Part shown: positions 1 to 12,633 of the stretch, in pieces
Layout of the letters: each line of letters begins with the position of its first letter
Position numbering within the stretch: the stretch's first letter is position 1
Source of the DNA: Muricea muricata
Lineage: Eukaryota > Cnidaria > Anthozoa > Malacalcyonacea > Plexauridae
Length of the DNA stretch: 64,000 bases
Reading direction: 5' to 3'
Assembly (NCBI GenBank): GCA_963855995.1
Contig: OY979727.1
Coordinates: 8,340,446-8,404,445 of the forward strand
Made by a program: the position numbers and the translations under genes
The notes under the pieces: generated by a model
The model's database searches: none
The model's input: only the letters and a program-made list of their open reading frames with translations
Told to the model about the DNA's origin: nothing

Positions 1-173
1 AGTTGCTCATGAAAAAACAAACGAATGTTTATAATATAGCTGAGGCACTTCCTGTTCTAAACAACAGCGAGCAACTACCCAAACGTCATAGCGAAGAGAG
101 TGTCTGGGATTCAATTCCATGGTATATTGAACTAGATTGAAATGCTTACGCGAACACAATAAGGTATTCTTGT
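1..173. other. Unannotated left edge
   Basis: No gene or repeat that I can support. Short open frames here overlap the foldback element that follows. Confidence 0.4.
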
Positions 174-339
174 CAAAGTATAATTTTGTGGAAACACCCC
201 GTAAACTTACCATCGCAAAGCTTTCGATCCGTAAGCTTGGATCCTCATCAGTGCTAATAATAATTTATTACTCCGAACTTTCGGATCGAAAGCTTTGCGA
301 TAGTAAATTTACGCGGTGTTTCCACAAAATTATGCTTTG
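174..339. mobile_element. Foldback MITE, family 1 (copy 1)
   Basis: This is an inverted repeat of about 166 bp. The left end reads CAAAGTATAATTTTGTGG and the right end is its near-perfect reverse complement. The arms continue through a motif resembling GCAAAGCTTTCGATCCG around a short loop at about 235-270. There is no coding capacity. A second full copy lies at 60.4-60.6 kb, with half copies near 12.13, 20.97 and 23.25 kb, so this is a dispersed non-autonomous DNA transposon family. Confidence 0.8.
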
Positions 340-1300
340 ATTGCTAATCACCATGCAAACATACAAGGAATTTATTAAGATATTCTTGTGTTTACACACA
401 GAAATTATAACTAGCTGTTTTTAACTCTAGCAGTTAAAGAGGGCTGTAAAACCAGACGATGCACCATGCATACATTAGAAAACACTGTTTTATACGAAAT
501 CGAAGCGATTATACGGTATCTGTCGCTTCTCAGACTTATATATTCCTGCTATAATGATACGATCATACAAGATTAATTATCATACTAATTAATAATGTAA
601 TTATCGTTGAACACAACGTATCAATTCACCAGAAATCGGAAACAAGTTATAAAAAACAAGAGTACCCGGATAATACCAAAGACATTCCATAGAGAGTCAA
701 TCATGGCGCAGTAAAACAGTGTTTTATAAGGGCGCATCAAGACTATGTCCATGCACACAAGGTTGTTTCGGAACGTTTTCATATAACAGCCTTAATGAAT
801 CAGAATTTCTCAGCGCATGAAGGTGTTAGTTTTTGTCCTTAGACGAGGTTTATACTGGTTTTCATCAAATTTTGTCAAAAGTCGGGAACGTTTTGAAACA
901 ATTCGAAATAAAAACGCTCGGAAACGACACGGTGCGCACATGGGCTAAAAACACTTGTGTTTTACGGTACTCTGATTTACCTTGGGCCCAAAATTTACGG
1001 TGCCCTGGTTTTATCGCGCTATCGATTGCAGATTCCGCCAGCACTGACAAACGTAGAAATCATGATTTAGCTAATTGTACAACATATTTTATCAAAGAAC
1101 AATTTTTAATTTCCAATGTGACATAGTTGTAAATGACAACAATAGTGAAACCTAATTACTCTTCAGCTTCACACTATAGTAATGTATAACTACTGTATTT
1201 ACAATTAAATTACGTGTAATTTATGACGTTACGATCGCCCAACTGCCTCGGACCCAGGGCATTCTGGATCGTCCATGTACGAGGCTGAAACTTTGAGTGG
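340..1300. other. Gene-free AT-rich stretch
   Basis: No exon I can support. A 97-codon frame at 833-1126 (plus) has no recognisable domain, no splice context and a random-looking composition, so it is not called. Confidence 0.4.
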
Positions 1301-1324
1301 CGATATTTGTAATTTTAAGACTAA

Positions 1325-1406
1325 TAATATACAAGGAAATGTTCCTGGACTGTGACTGGCCAATTTTAGTGCAGTTACTCGTCTCGAACATTTCCTTTTA
1401 TATTAC
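1325..1406. repeat. Short imperfect inverted repeat
   Basis: AATATACAAGGAAATGTTC is repeated in inverted form as GAACATTTCCTTTTATATT about 60 bp away. It resembles a decayed small foldback element. Confidence 0.45.
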
Positions 1407-1821
1407 TAACAAGTAATAGGATGTTTTCTCGTGCAATTTTGGCGTCTTTGAAAAACTCACTCGTGCATGTTATTTTTCAATTGCACTCGAAATCATACTA
1501 TCATTATACATATTAAATTAATTAATACCCATGTATGGAAATTAACTTTGTAGTCAAATTCGTTTTATGTCGAAATGATTGTGACTGGTAAATTTGTTCC
1601 TGTGTAGCGAATATTTGCTCAAAACTGCACAAATACATCCTCATTTAAAAGAAAATTGACTGGGCTATAACAAGAGTCGAAAATAACACATAAAGCACTT
1701 GTTATGAACGAGCTAAGAAAGCGACAAGTTGGATTATATATAGTAACGTAACAACTCAACCATATCAGTAATGTTGCCTGAAGATTGCTTGTTGCATGAA
1801 ACTTAAAGTCGTAACTTATTA

Positions 1822-1882
1822 CTATATATATATATAATATATATATATATAATATATATATATATAATATATATATATATAA
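1822..1882. repeat. TA microsatellite with period interruptions
   Basis: The tract is almost pure (TA)n, broken at regular intervals by an extra A (ATATAATATAT), giving a higher-order period of about 16 bp. The open frames crossing it are low-complexity artefacts. Confidence 0.9.
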
Positions 1883-2047
1883 ATATATTAAGGACTTCAT
1901 GTATAACTGAATTTCCACAGTAGTTACTGTGTGGTGTGCCAATAAAAGTTTTTTGAATTACATTTTGATTGCATACATTGTTTGGATTTGTGCCCTTTAA
2001 CATCGTTTTTAACTTGTGTGCTTCATAGCGTGCTTACTTGTGCATGG

Positions 2048-2840
2048 ATGAAGAAATGGCAAACATTTCCGTGGAAATTCTCAAAAATCTAAAACTGGAT
2101 TTGGTCAAACAAAAAAGGTCTACAATTTTTTTAAAGTTCTTAATTTTGTCAGCAATGGGGAAAACGAAACCTGACTTGAAAAATTCGATGACCTAGCTCT
2201 CTTATTTTTGACAGAGATTTCAATTTCATTTGATAGTTGTTTTCGAAATGTACAAAGAAGTTTGAAAACTCTGCATGAAAAACCATCAATAATAACAAAC
2301 TGGGCATTACTGCTAGATGCCCGTGGACTAGAATTATCTGTCATAACAAAACATTGTCAATATTTTAAATCATGTTTTGCAACACTTTTGGACTTTGATA
2401 GCATTGGGTGAGTGTTATGACTTGATTCTTGGATTAAGATCATGTTTTTTTTACAAATTCGTCAAATTTATTCAGCTTAACAGCCTCAACCAGTTCAGGT
2501 TTTCATGAAGAACATGCTGTAAGCTCAATTAAAGGAAAGACCATTCAAGAACATGCTGGTTAGGATTTGATAAATGCTAGCTGGTCCTCAGGTACACAAA
2601 ATTCAAGTCTCAAATAAAAGCAACGTTGCCTAGTTCAGGCTGGTTGCCTAGTACAGCCTAGTATAGCCAGGGAAGTTATAATTTACCTTCATGAAATTGC
2701 TAAAAAAAGTCAAGGACTGACTTGACATATGTGTGGACAAAGACATATGAAAATTAGGTTAAAGCCCCTTGTAAAATGTGACATATCAGTTACTTGGTGA
2801 CAATACTGATCTGTTACATGCTAGTTTTGTCTTATTACCT
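2048..2840 (+). pseudogene. Decayed inverted copy of the 3.1-4.6 kb gene
   Basis: Plus-strand translation in shifting frames matches successive parts of the neighbouring minus-strand protein. It begins at its N-terminal region (NISVEI versus NVSVEI). It continues through EISISFDSCFRNVQ near 2215-2250, KPSI.TNWALLLDA.GL near 2280-2330, a match to SS.EGKTIQEHAG near 2520-2565, and a DINAGPQVHK-like stretch near 2570-2610. It ends near a LLGD.DTDL-like stretch at about 2795-2830. Frameshifts, internal stops and small deletions break it throughout. It lies in inverted orientation about 240 bp from the 3' end of the intact gene. It could be a local inverted duplication or a retrocopy; the intact gene's coding region is nearly all one exon, so the lack of introns does not decide between these. 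Confidence 0.8.
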
Positions 2841-3075
2841 TAAAGAGTGGTTGTCATCAAGGCAACAAATAATTCTAGAGTAGCTAGAACTAAAAGCTAT
2901 ATATTAATTAGTGATGTGCCTGACTACAACAAACTGATAAATCAAGACAGAAGCTAAAATTTAAAATGTACTAATAAATCATTGCAAATGACAGAAAACC
3001 AACAGATGCTTTCATACCATAATACTGGAATTCATCTGATATCCTGTTACAACAAATTCCATGGAACATTTCATT
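2841..3075. other. Spacer and presumed 3' region between the inverted copies
   Basis: AT-rich. It would contain the polyadenylation site of the minus-strand gene just below 3076. No other feature is seen. Confidence 0.4.
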
Positions 3076-4608
3076 TCATTTTCTCTCTTTATTAAGCTGA
3101 AAAATAATAACAGGAAAATGTGCTCTTTAAAACTAGTCCAAAACATATGAGTAAAAAAATTATAAGATGCGCTGGCGGGGGTGGGGCTGATTGCAGCTCA
3201 AAGGAGGTAAATAAACTCAACATACCTTCTCAGGAAAAACAATACTCCAGCCTTTCCCAGCAGCATGATGTTTTTCAAGTAATTCAACTTGTTTGCTTTT
3301 TGCCTTCCCATTTAAACCTGGTAAGCCCAGTGATTGTAAAATTGAAGTGAGTTCAGTTCCATGCAATTTGTTTAACACAACCGAAGGCTCAGATTTACTA
3401 AAGACATCAGTTAAAAATTCCAGTACGGTAGAGGCATCTGTGGGATTACTGCGAAATGCAATGATTGATTGACTTGGAGGTTCCTTTTTTTCGTTTGGCT
3501 TTTGTCTTGATTTAACAGTTTGTCGTAGGGATGCACTTTGCTTATTAGCTTTTAGTTGAAGCTGTTCTCGAATTATTTGTTGCTTTGATTTTAAGAACAT
3601 GACAGCTACTCTTTGAAGTAACAACACAGAAGCAGCACGAAACAAATCAGTATCTTCATCACCAAGCAAATTACGCCACATTTTACGTAAGTCATTATCT
3701 TCACTTAAATATTGTATACATTTCGTTAATATGTCTTTGTCCACACATACATTGAGTCCATCCTTGACTATTTTTTCAACAATTTCATGAAGATATATAA
3801 AAACTTCCAAAACATTGCATCCTGGCATAAAAAGATATTTCCCTGGCTGAACTAGGTTGTCCTTACCCAATCTTTCAATTAATGACTGAAGATAACTCTT
3901 ATGTACTTCAATCTCAGTAGCATTTGATTTTGAGATTTTCACTTTGTGTACTTGAGGACCAGCATTTATCCAATCTCTAACTCGTTTAATAACCCAACCA
4001 GCATGTTCCTGAATAGTCTTTCCTTCCATTGAGCTTACACTATGTTCATTGTCATGAAGAGTTGAGCTTGTTGAGCTGGCTGTAGAGCTCAATGAATTTG
4101 ACAAATTTGCTACAAAATCATGCTCCTCGTACAAGTCGTGAGATTCACTCAAAACTATTGAAGTCCAAAAGTGTTGTAAAACATGATTTAAAATCTTGTT
4201 TGTTGTTTCTGATGATTGTAGTCCATAGGCATCTAACAACAAAGCCCAGTTCGTCGTTATCGATGGTTTTTCACGCAAAGTTTTAAAACTACTTTCTAGT
4301 TCTGTCATCTTGACATTCACACATTTAATGTCCTGAACATTTCGGAAACAACTGTCGAACGAAATTGAGATTTCCTTCAAAAATAAGAGAGCTGGATCAT
4401 CGTGTTGATCTTCATTATTTTGAAAAGTTTTCGACAATAATGTCCGTGCAGCACTTGACTCTGCCGTTTCGTTTTCTGGATTGCTTACAATTTCAAGAAC
4501 CTTGTGAAAGAATTTTCGACCTTTTTGTGACCAAATCCAGTTTAGATTTTGCGGAATTTCTACAGAAACGTTTGACATATTCAGCACGCTCTCACATTCC
4601 GCCGCCAT
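3076..4608 (-). CDS. Unrecognised two-exon gene (about 467 aa)
   Basis: Exon 1 is 3226-4608 (461 codons). Its ATG has a good context (A at -3, G at +4) and sits next to a GC-richer upstream block. The open frame runs into the consensus-like donor GAGAAG|GTATGT. A pyrimidine-rich acceptor, TTTTTCAG, precedes a six-codon last exon (3076-3096, ending in TGA) that also contains AATAAA. The protein is hydrophilic with no signal peptide or membrane segment. It has a Ser-rich stretch around residues 170-195, a basic, Gln-rich segment near 340-385, and a C-terminal region (about 415-455) with a leucine/lysine pattern (LGLPGLNGKAKSKQVELLEK) resembling a SAP-type helix-loop-helix. That resemblance is by eye only. 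I do not recognise the family. A decayed inverted copy lies 240 bp downstream. The gene could be host or part of a large mobile element. Exon 1 is solid; the last exon is less sure. Confidence 0.7.
3088..3093 (-). terminator. Polyadenylation signal AATAAA
   Basis: This canonical hexamer lies inside the predicted last coding exon of the 3.1-4.6 kb gene, 12 bases before its stop codon. If it is used, cleavage would fall at or just after the stop. Confidence 0.45.
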
Positions 4609-5060
4609 CTTTATTTAAGTCCGTGCGGGGGGTACGCGCATCACACATAGATCAGGGGCGCCATAGCCGTTTCCCCGCCCGTGTTTTACTACGCCCTGAT
4701 CCTATCTAGTGCCTTCCGAGAAAAATTTTGAAAAAATAGTATTCGGAAAATCTTCGAGCAGCGTCGGAAACCGACGAATTCCGAGGAACGCCGAAACTAC
4801 CACTTTGTGTCGACATGCTCCGAGCAAGTTCCTTGTTCCTGATTCAGAAGAAGCTGTATCACAGATCAGATATATACAGATAGGGAACTCGCACTCAATA
4901 ACCTCAATTTTTGTGTCCCCGTGCTCACGTCATTCCACGCGCCACGCAAATTGCTCTGGCAAGTGTCGTTCGTCGTGTTTTCAGTCAAAAGCATAGGAAA
5001 AACGCCGTTCGAAAGTACAAAAATAGGCTCGCGACGCGTGCATGTATCTACGCTATATGG
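4609..5060 (-). promoter_or_regulatory. GC-richer putative promoter of the 4.6 kb gene
   Basis: This stretch just upstream of the ATG is clearly richer in G+C and CpG than its surroundings (for example GTGCGGGGGGTACGCGCA near 4622). That fits a CpG-containing promoter. No TATA box is obvious. Confidence 0.45.
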
Positions 5061-7012
5061 AGGCATCAATGTTGCCAATAGACCTTAGAATTGCTTACGT
5101 CACACGGATTTCAATACATATATATACACGGTAATTTTTCCCGCATGTTTCCCACATTGCATTGCAATTCAATGTTTAACATTGGTGTGAAGGTTGCAAA
5201 ATCTAATTTTTCAATATTTATAAACTTTTTATATATAACCATTATTTAAAGGACAATTAATGGTTGGGACAATTGTTGTTGGGACAAGGTGTTTTGGTGT
5301 GTTAAATTTGTTTTGTTGGGACAAAACAAGTTACAATTTTGTAGTTGACTGTTATAATTAATAAAGGGAATGTACATTGTCTATTTTCTGTTTTGTTTAG
5401 AGGGGGAGGCATTGTGATAATGTAGGACAAGCAGTAATAACCACTGCGTAACTCGATCATCTTATTGTACAGGTCTTACAGAGACTGAACTTTTACTACA
5501 TTACTTCATATAATACAAGAATTTTTTCAGTAACAAAGTTTTTGACAATATTGGTATTAAATAATAATGAATATAAACTGAAGTCCCTATTACCAGCTAA
5601 ATCAAGCTCCTAGACTAGTCGACTTGTTTCTCAAATACCAGAAAGAATAAAACTTGATAACATATTGCAATGTTATGGAAATTATTTTATTAGCTAGAAT
5701 TTGTTTTGTGAGTGGCTATTTATCGTTCTACCAGCTAAGCAGTCACTATTAACCATTAAAACTTTTACGTTTTTTGCAGCTACATGAGCACTTAGTGTAC
5801 TTATATTATATACTTATAATCAGTTGCTGTCATAATCATTGATTGGTCATAATACAGAATTAATGTTGGAAGCCACTGCAGATAATTATTAGTTACAAAG
5901 CCTCCAAAAACGTCAACGTTTCTGTTATGTATGTTGCCAGAGTTCAAAAACCCAGGTAAATTATGTATAATCCAATTCAAGTCCATTGAGGGTCATACAG
6001 CAAACCAGATCCATACAGTATAATTGTGCCTTATGGTGATAAGGTTGAAAAACAGCATAGCATATTGATCCATGTAATGAATAATATTGTGTCCCAAGAT
6101 AAAATCTAATATTTGCAATAATAGCTCCAGTTTTGTACACATTGTGTGGTATTAATAAGATCCATGTGGTTGGTGCTGAAGTTAATTTCTTTTTGATTTA
6201 CAGGTGAGTTGAAATTGAGATTGTTCATTGTTCTGGAAGCAAGGCATTATATAAAATACCAAGAACACATCATCCAATGCAACCACACATTATCCAATGC
6301 ATACTGTAGTTATATTTATGTTTGCTGTTGCTGTCATCTGTAAAAAAACAATGTTTAAGACTTCAAGAAAAATAGTGGTTAAGTAGTAACACTAAAAACT
6401 TTTTCGCATGTATAGCTAATATAATTTTCTTCAAAGGTAATCTAGAAAGTTCATGATCCCTCCTGTATCGTGTACTATTTGATTGTTTAGTCAATTTTCT
6501 TACAGAAAATCTGTAATTATAGCTACTATCGACATGTAGTTTTAAATTTACCAGGTTACACTTACTTCCTAAATGGTGAATCACAGCCATCAGGTTTTAA
6601 CTGTTCAGATCTCAGAAGAGTTTGTTCTGATCTCCGAAAAGATAGTTCTGATCTCCGAAGAGATTGTTTTGCCCTCCCGAGAAGCCTATTTTTGCTTTCA
6701 AAAGCCGTATTCCCTATTAAACATGTTTGCATAAAATCCCATATGGCTCCATACAAATCACAAATTTTACTGTTATTAACACAGGTAAAACTAGTAGAAT
6801 TCATATCTAAAATACTTACCAGTCGAGGATAAATCTGGACAGAGAAAGGCGACAAAATCTACAAGCTTTCCAAGCAAAAATGACGAAAAAATATATAGGA
6901 AACTTTCCCACGAGGATGAGATATACTGTTTTTAAAAACTCAGAATACAGAACTCAGAATACAATGACGTAATTTTATAATACAAGTCGCTGATTGGCTA
7001 CAAGTGAACAAA
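5061..7012. other. Gene-free AT-rich stretch with small repeats
   Basis: GTTGGGACAA occurs three times at 5262-5325. A 21-bp unit like CTGATCTCCGAAGAGATTGTT occurs about three times in tandem at 6605-6668. No exon is supported. Confidence 0.45.
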
Positions 7013-7017
7013 GAAAG

Positions 7018-7092
7018 TGAACAGAAGTGAGTGAACAGAAGTGAGTGAACGGAAATGAGTGAACGGAAATGAGTGAACGGAAATGAGTGAAC
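7018..7092. repeat. 14-bp tandem repeat
   Basis: About five units of a sequence like GTGAACGGAAATGA. The first two carry AGAAG and the later ones GGAAA, so the array grew in two steps. Confidence 0.9.
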
Positions 7093-7139
7093 AACTCGAT
7101 AGCATAGTATCTAGCGCTTCGCGTAGATACAAAAATGAA

Positions 7140-7575
7140 TATTTTTGCGAAGTTCCTTCACCGATCTTCATTTTGTATGTATGTAGATATTTCAGTAGAA
7201 TTTGCGTTTGATTCTTGTGTAGAAATTTCTAAATTTCCTTAAAAGTAGGAATAAACCAGAAAATGACGGAAACACGCTCTCAAAACTTCACCGCGACACA
7301 TCGCTGGAATTTGTCGTTTTAAAGCATTTTGCATGAGAATCTTTGCACGTAAAACCTTCTTGCGGTTTAGATGTTCTAGCATGCACGTTTAAATGCGTGT
7401 TTTGTTGACACATTTCGCTAGAAATTGAGTTTAAACGCCGTGTTTAGGTCGGCTCACGCGGTTTGTGCCAGCGGTATCACCCATGAGCGCTGCACCGACT
7501 TCTGACACCGAAAAAAAATAATAAAAAAAAAAAAAAAAACAGAAACGGGGCGAATTTAAAACTCCGCCTCGCCTA
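7140..7575. repeat. Dispersed repeat, copy 1 (second copy at 37.06-37.54 kb)
   Basis: This shares scattered blocks with 37,060-37,540. Examples are AATTTGTCGTT, then TTTTGCACcTAAAACCTTCTT, GTTTAGATGTT and AGCATGCA/ATATGCATGTT, and a terminal CGCCTnCG...GGCGGAGTAA hairpin after an A-rich run. The order and spacing match. It is probably an old non-autonomous element; its type is unknown. Confidence 0.6.
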
Positions 7576-7576
7576 C

Positions 7577-8245
7577 GGCAGGCGGAGTAATTATGAATAA
7601 AAGATACAAAATGCAGTATTAGACCATCCTGTAAAATGTTGCTCATGAGTCTTCAAAAACATTCCGTACAAATCTCGCGCAGACGAAGTGGCAGGACTGT
7701 GACGGAGACGGGGGGGGGGGGGGGGGTGAATGTCTTCACGAGGTTAGAAGACTGCGTGTGACAACAGGCACCCAAGACGGCTTATGTTAACCTTTAATAG
7801 TTAAATTTAAACTAAAACTATGAATGTTATTTAACGAGACAAAGACGAAATTAACAAAGACCTGGACATTTTTGGTAAAGCCGATTATTTTATACAGTGG
7901 TAAACGCAGTAGCTTTTAAGGATTTTTGTAGGACCCCAGGTATTCATAATGACGTCATCGCCAGAGAATTTTCAATGTCATTTTAGCTGACAAAACATTA
8001 AGAAATGTCTCTAGGTTTTTAGCCAATAACAATGAAGACCACGGTTGTACAATAATATAATTTTTCGTTGATTTATGCATGCTATTACTTTCATTTCATT
8101 AATTCTCATTGTGCCCTGTTGTTACAGGCAGTCTTCTTCTAACTTCGTGAGGACATTCAACCCCCCGTTTTTAAAGATTCATGAGCAACATTGTCAAGAT
8201 GGCTTAATACTGCATTTTGAATCTTTTATTCATAATTTTAGTTTG
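7577..8245. mobile_element. Foldback element with about 75-bp inverted arms
   Basis: The left arm (7577-7655: AATTATGAATAAAAGAT, then AAAATGCAGTATTA, then TTGCTCATGA) is repeated in inverted form at 8170-8243. The interior has a run of G at about 7710-7726, matched by CCCCCCG at the opposite arm. There is no coding region. The length is about 670 bp. Confidence 0.75.
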
Positions 8246-10203
8246 ATATCCTTAACGAAGAGTTAAATTTGTCAATAGTGCAATTAAATAGCTTGGATGG
8301 AATTATAACAAGGTCGAATTGTTGACAACCGATACGGGACAACACAACGGCGCCGAATTGGGACAAAGTTGAGGTTTTACCCCGTCCATGGTAAAACAGC
8401 TATGATCTACTTAAAACTTAGTTAAAACCGGTGTAAACAGCGGAGTAATGTGGGAATTTGGCCAAATACCGTGATTTGCATGAGGTATGTGCATTTTAAA
8501 TTATTATTTCAATCCCCTAATATTAACTATTGTACACAAAACAATAAATATATATTTAAACAAGACTTAATTATGTTTCTATCGAGAAGATTTAGAAAAA
8601 AATGTAATTTTATTTCACTGCTGTTTATCTGAAGGTGTACGACATAAATTGACATTTGACTACGAGTATTGCATGCTCATTTTTTGAGAAATATGAGTGC
8701 TAGACATTTCACACTTACCAATGACCACCCCTAAAAGCGTCATCTCTGAACCACATAAGCACCACATAGCTTTTATGGTTTAGTAAATATGACTATGGCG
8801 AAAGCATTGTTTTTGGGTGTGGTCAGTTTGGGATGTTTCACCCTGGATTGGTGTTCGAGCTGCATTACCATGTTGACCGTCATGGTCACCTTACCTTAAA
8901 ACAGTTGAGATTATCTGTCCTAAATGAAATACACAAACTCATTTACAGGTCCCAGGTTATAACATGCATGATTGGGAATATACAGACAGAGAAAAAATGC
9001 TAGTAAAATTTCCAACATTTAACGCCTCACAAAGCCGCTTGATTACGTATTTTTTTCTAATTTGATTTGTCGGTCATTTTGGAAAAATATTTTATTCATC
9101 GCGTTAATTTATTCAAAAACAACGATTCGTGGTTTTCAAAGCCAGCCGGTGCCAGGGCATTTTCCCAGCCTCAAAAAGGTGCTGAGAACGATGTTGAGGG
9201 AATAGCTTGTGAAAATAGTATTAAAACTTTTTTCTCGGGTATTGCGCCGGCAACCTTAACAATAACGCCATGTAAACAACTTTTAACAGTAAACAGGTGA
9301 TTGTTAACGAATAATTATCATGAATACTTGACAGGAATTATCATAGGACAATTTCGGACGGAAATTTCGAGAAAAAATTCTACATATTAACAAAAATACT
9401 AATCTCGTGACATCTTGAAGCTTGTGTACTACAAACACAGAAAAACGTTCCTTTTCTGTAATTTTTTATATGATAATAGCTAATAAATTATTAATAATTA
9501 TCGTCTAATAATTCAGTTCTTTCATTTTAAAAGATGACGAGCGGCGAATAAACGCAAGAACAAAAGTCAAGGAACGACTTTCGCTGACATGGACCCACAA
9601 AAGAAGAACAATCCACATGAATAAGAAACCAATTCATTACTACCATAAAAGTAGTGGAAAATATACAAATGTGAGTTAGTAGAAAACAAGATACTTATTA
9701 TTTAAAGATCAAAGAGGATTTAAGGAAGTTTTAATGTCTCTCGTTGAAGAAAAGCAAAAAATTGAGTGAAAAATGAAAACTGAATTAACACTTAAGCCAA
9801 TAATTTTAAAGTCTTGCGATCATGACACTTCTGCTTGTTTTGTCTCATATTTCGAGTTCAAAAAATCAGGTAAAAAATAAAATACAGCATAATAGTTAAT
9901 GTGGACAATATTTCTGAAAGAAACAATAGCTTAACTCTAGGAAATCTTGCCTCCCACATTTGAATTGGGGTTATTTCTAAAAGCAAAACAAATTCTGCAT
10001 GCTACTTCATAGGTTGGATTGAACGAATCAGTTTCAAGTAATAAGTTGTAGCAAGGGGAATTTTAAAATGGTTTAAGTTTATTAATTTGTTTCTATTACA
10101 ATCATTAGCATGCGTTAAAAACAATGGTTAAAAATTAGAAAATTCCCAAGGGGAATACACCATTTCTTTGTTTCATGGTTAGCTTGATTCATATAATAAT
10201 GCA
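8246..10203. other. Gene-free AT-rich stretch
   Basis: Short open frames only. No domain, splice pattern or clear repeat was recognised. Confidence 0.4.
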
Positions 10204-10317
10204 TGAATCAGTAGGGTGTATTATATTTTTTTGTGCATTTTTAATTCCCAGGGGAATACATGAATCAGTAGGGTGTATTATATTTTTTTGTGCATTTTTA
10301 ATTCCCAGGGGAATACA
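10204..10317. repeat. 57-bp tandem duplication
   Basis: Two essentially identical 57-bp copies, each starting TGAATCAGTAGGGTGTATTA and ending CCCAGGGGAATACA, lie directly in tandem. The lack of divergence suggests a recent event. Confidence 0.95.
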
Positions 10318-11528
10318 GAATGCTTTGTTTGAATGACTTTATATTGAGAATCCTCTTTGATTAAATACAAGTGTCTTGGTGCTTTTGAGTTTGTTTTGGT
10401 AAACGAAAACAATGGAACAATTAGGTCATTGTTTCTGTGTACGAAAGCAAAAGACTGACGATTTGAGAGCAGCTGCGACGTGCCATGCAAATGAAGGCGT
10501 TTCGGTTAAATAAGTATGAGAATTGCAGTAAAGTTTTTAAATGTTTCTATCTTTTTAAACTATAAAATATACTAGGTATATGGTCCTTGAATTGCATGTC
10601 AACTACAGTTTAGGATTTAAATTTCTATCGATGAGTCTTAAATAAAAAAAGTCTATGTTCCGTTTTAAAAGATTTATTCGCATTCCCATGCTTATTTGAC
10701 CCAGCCTTAGACATTGGTAAGTATCAGATTTATATTTACTTTGGATCAGTTTAACATAACGAAAAGCCCATGACCTTTCAGCTAAGGTTTTACGTTTGAA
10801 CACTCAATCAAATACTCAGTCTAAGTGGGTTTAAGTAGCTAGAGATAAAGTAATTTATCTTTTTATTTTGCTTTTTTGTTTATAACGTAATTTATTATCT
10901 AAATGTATGGACTGCGAGGGTGTGAGCCGTGTGTAAGTTGCATGGGGTTAGGCTTATTAAAAGAATTAAAATTTTCGAAAGTATGTTAAAAAAACCAAAA
11001 TCTTCCGTGGAAAACAACACAGTGGACCTAAATAGCGGTCAAACATTGTACATTTTGAATTGTTTGTACATTTTATGTATAAAGACAAGTAGGGAGCTTA
11101 CCTGTTTTACATTGGACCTTAAATTTTCTCTTCACGTTTGGCCTAAAACAACCGAATAAATTACATCAACTGCATACTTTACCGAAATTTTAGTTCTTTT
11201 AATTTTCTGATTTGGGTGGCAGTCGGGGTGGTGGTGGGGCATGCGGGTATATTAGCTGTGAGTGACTGTGCGATGGTGAGGAAAGTGAAGGTAACGAATG
11301 GAATGCAGGAGCTTAGGACCGAGGAAGACAGCTTAGAACTGAGGCAGGTAGGCAGTTGGTAGGATCAGAGGGGGGCACTTGTCATTTTGGCCTTGGGAAT
11401 CAAATTTGCATGCTAAGTAAAGTCACTAATGTTTGTTGTTTTAATTTGTTAGGTATGCGCAGCTGCTCTCTAGGGAAGATCAACTTAGCAATTTGTATTA
11501 GCATTTGCAAGGTTGGTCTTCTCTTTGC
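10318..11528. other. Gene-free stretch
   Basis: No supported gene. GGGGTGGTGGTGGGGC near 11,226 is a short G-rich patch. Confidence 0.35.
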
Positions 11529-11655
11529 CTCGCTACCTTGGCCAGCTTTCCGAGTGCTACTTCCATCGTAAATAAGTAGAAGTACTTGTACTATACGTGT
11601 AGGTACTTCTACTTAGGTGGAAGTAGCACTTGGAGAGCTGGCCAGGGTAGGGAGA
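11529..11655. mobile_element. Short foldback MITE
   Basis: The arms CTACCTTGGCCAGCTTTCC and its inverted partner near 11,633-11,652 (GAGAGCTGGCCAGGGTAG) continue inward through GTGCTACTTCCA / TGGAAGTAGCAC and GTAGAAGTAC / GTACTTCTAC. The total length is about 125 bp and it is non-coding. Confidence 0.8.
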
Positions 11656-12633
11656 TTTTTTTTATTTAATTTCTCAATTCCCATGGGAATTGAATTTTTA
11701 ATTAAAAGGGGCCACATGTAAATTTTGTTAACAATTTATTGAAAAGATTTTGTAACAATTACAACTTGAATAACAATAAAAAGAGATAATTACCATAGAC
11801 TTGTATTAATTAAATAACAATAGAAGAAAACAGAACATGGCAGAAAAAAAACAATTAGCCCTTGTGCTTAACACAAGTGAACAAACACAAGTGAAAATAG
11901 ATAAGGCTAATAAAACAAGACAATTTTTTATACTTCAAGATATAAATAATTATGAATCAACTCGAAGTGATAAATTTTGCGAGTTTGACAGAGAAATTTT
12001 ACATTGTTACATAAACACCGAGTTGTTTCACAATTACATAGAAAATATATGGCTCAAAATCGTGCAACTGATTAAGTCTAAGTATGTTTTGTTCTCATTA
12101 GAAACGTAGTCACTGAATTTTTAATTAAAATAAAAATATAATTTTGTGAAAACACCACTAAGTTTAGTATCACAATTTATCTCAATCATCGCAATTTATA
12201 TTTCAATTTATCTCTTGTAAAAAGAGGACAGTAATCCTCATCAGGTATAACTGGAAAAGTTTCTGAGAGTTAAAACTACAATGCCAACTTCTATGATGGA
12301 AGAAACCTGCAGAGTATCCGGAGAAAACGCACGACTTTTGGCAGACCATTGACTAGCCCTTACTAAACAATGCAACCACAGAAATAAAAAGCATTTGTGC
12401 TAATAGAAAGATACGATTTTAATGAGCTGTTTCTTTATATCCAAACAAAGTAAAGTCTTTTTGCTATGTAAAGAATAAGCACATATGAGATGCCTATAGA
12501 AAATGTTTTTACAGTTTTGAAAACCTGTTTCGAACGTTCATTGAAATATCAAATTGAAAAAGTTGTGAAACCTCAACATTGAGAGCCATATATTTTCTGA
12601 TTGTGTTTTTAAACTGGCAATGTCGAATTGATT
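11656..12633. other. Gene-free stretch with a half copy of MITE family 1
   Basis: Around 12,131-12,170 the sequence ATAATTTTGTGAAAACACCAC matches one arm of MITE family 1, with no opposite arm. A 90-codon frame at 11,837-12,109 has no recognisable domain. Confidence 0.5.

Noticed and set aside
833-1126. 97-codon plus-strand open frame
   Set aside because: No recognisable domain, no splice or homology support, in AT-rich sequence where such frames occur by chance.
1619-2003. Open frames over the TA microsatellite
   Set aside because: The I/Y repeats are just translated (TA)n.
9067-9300. 77-codon open frame
   Set aside because: No domain and no supporting signals.
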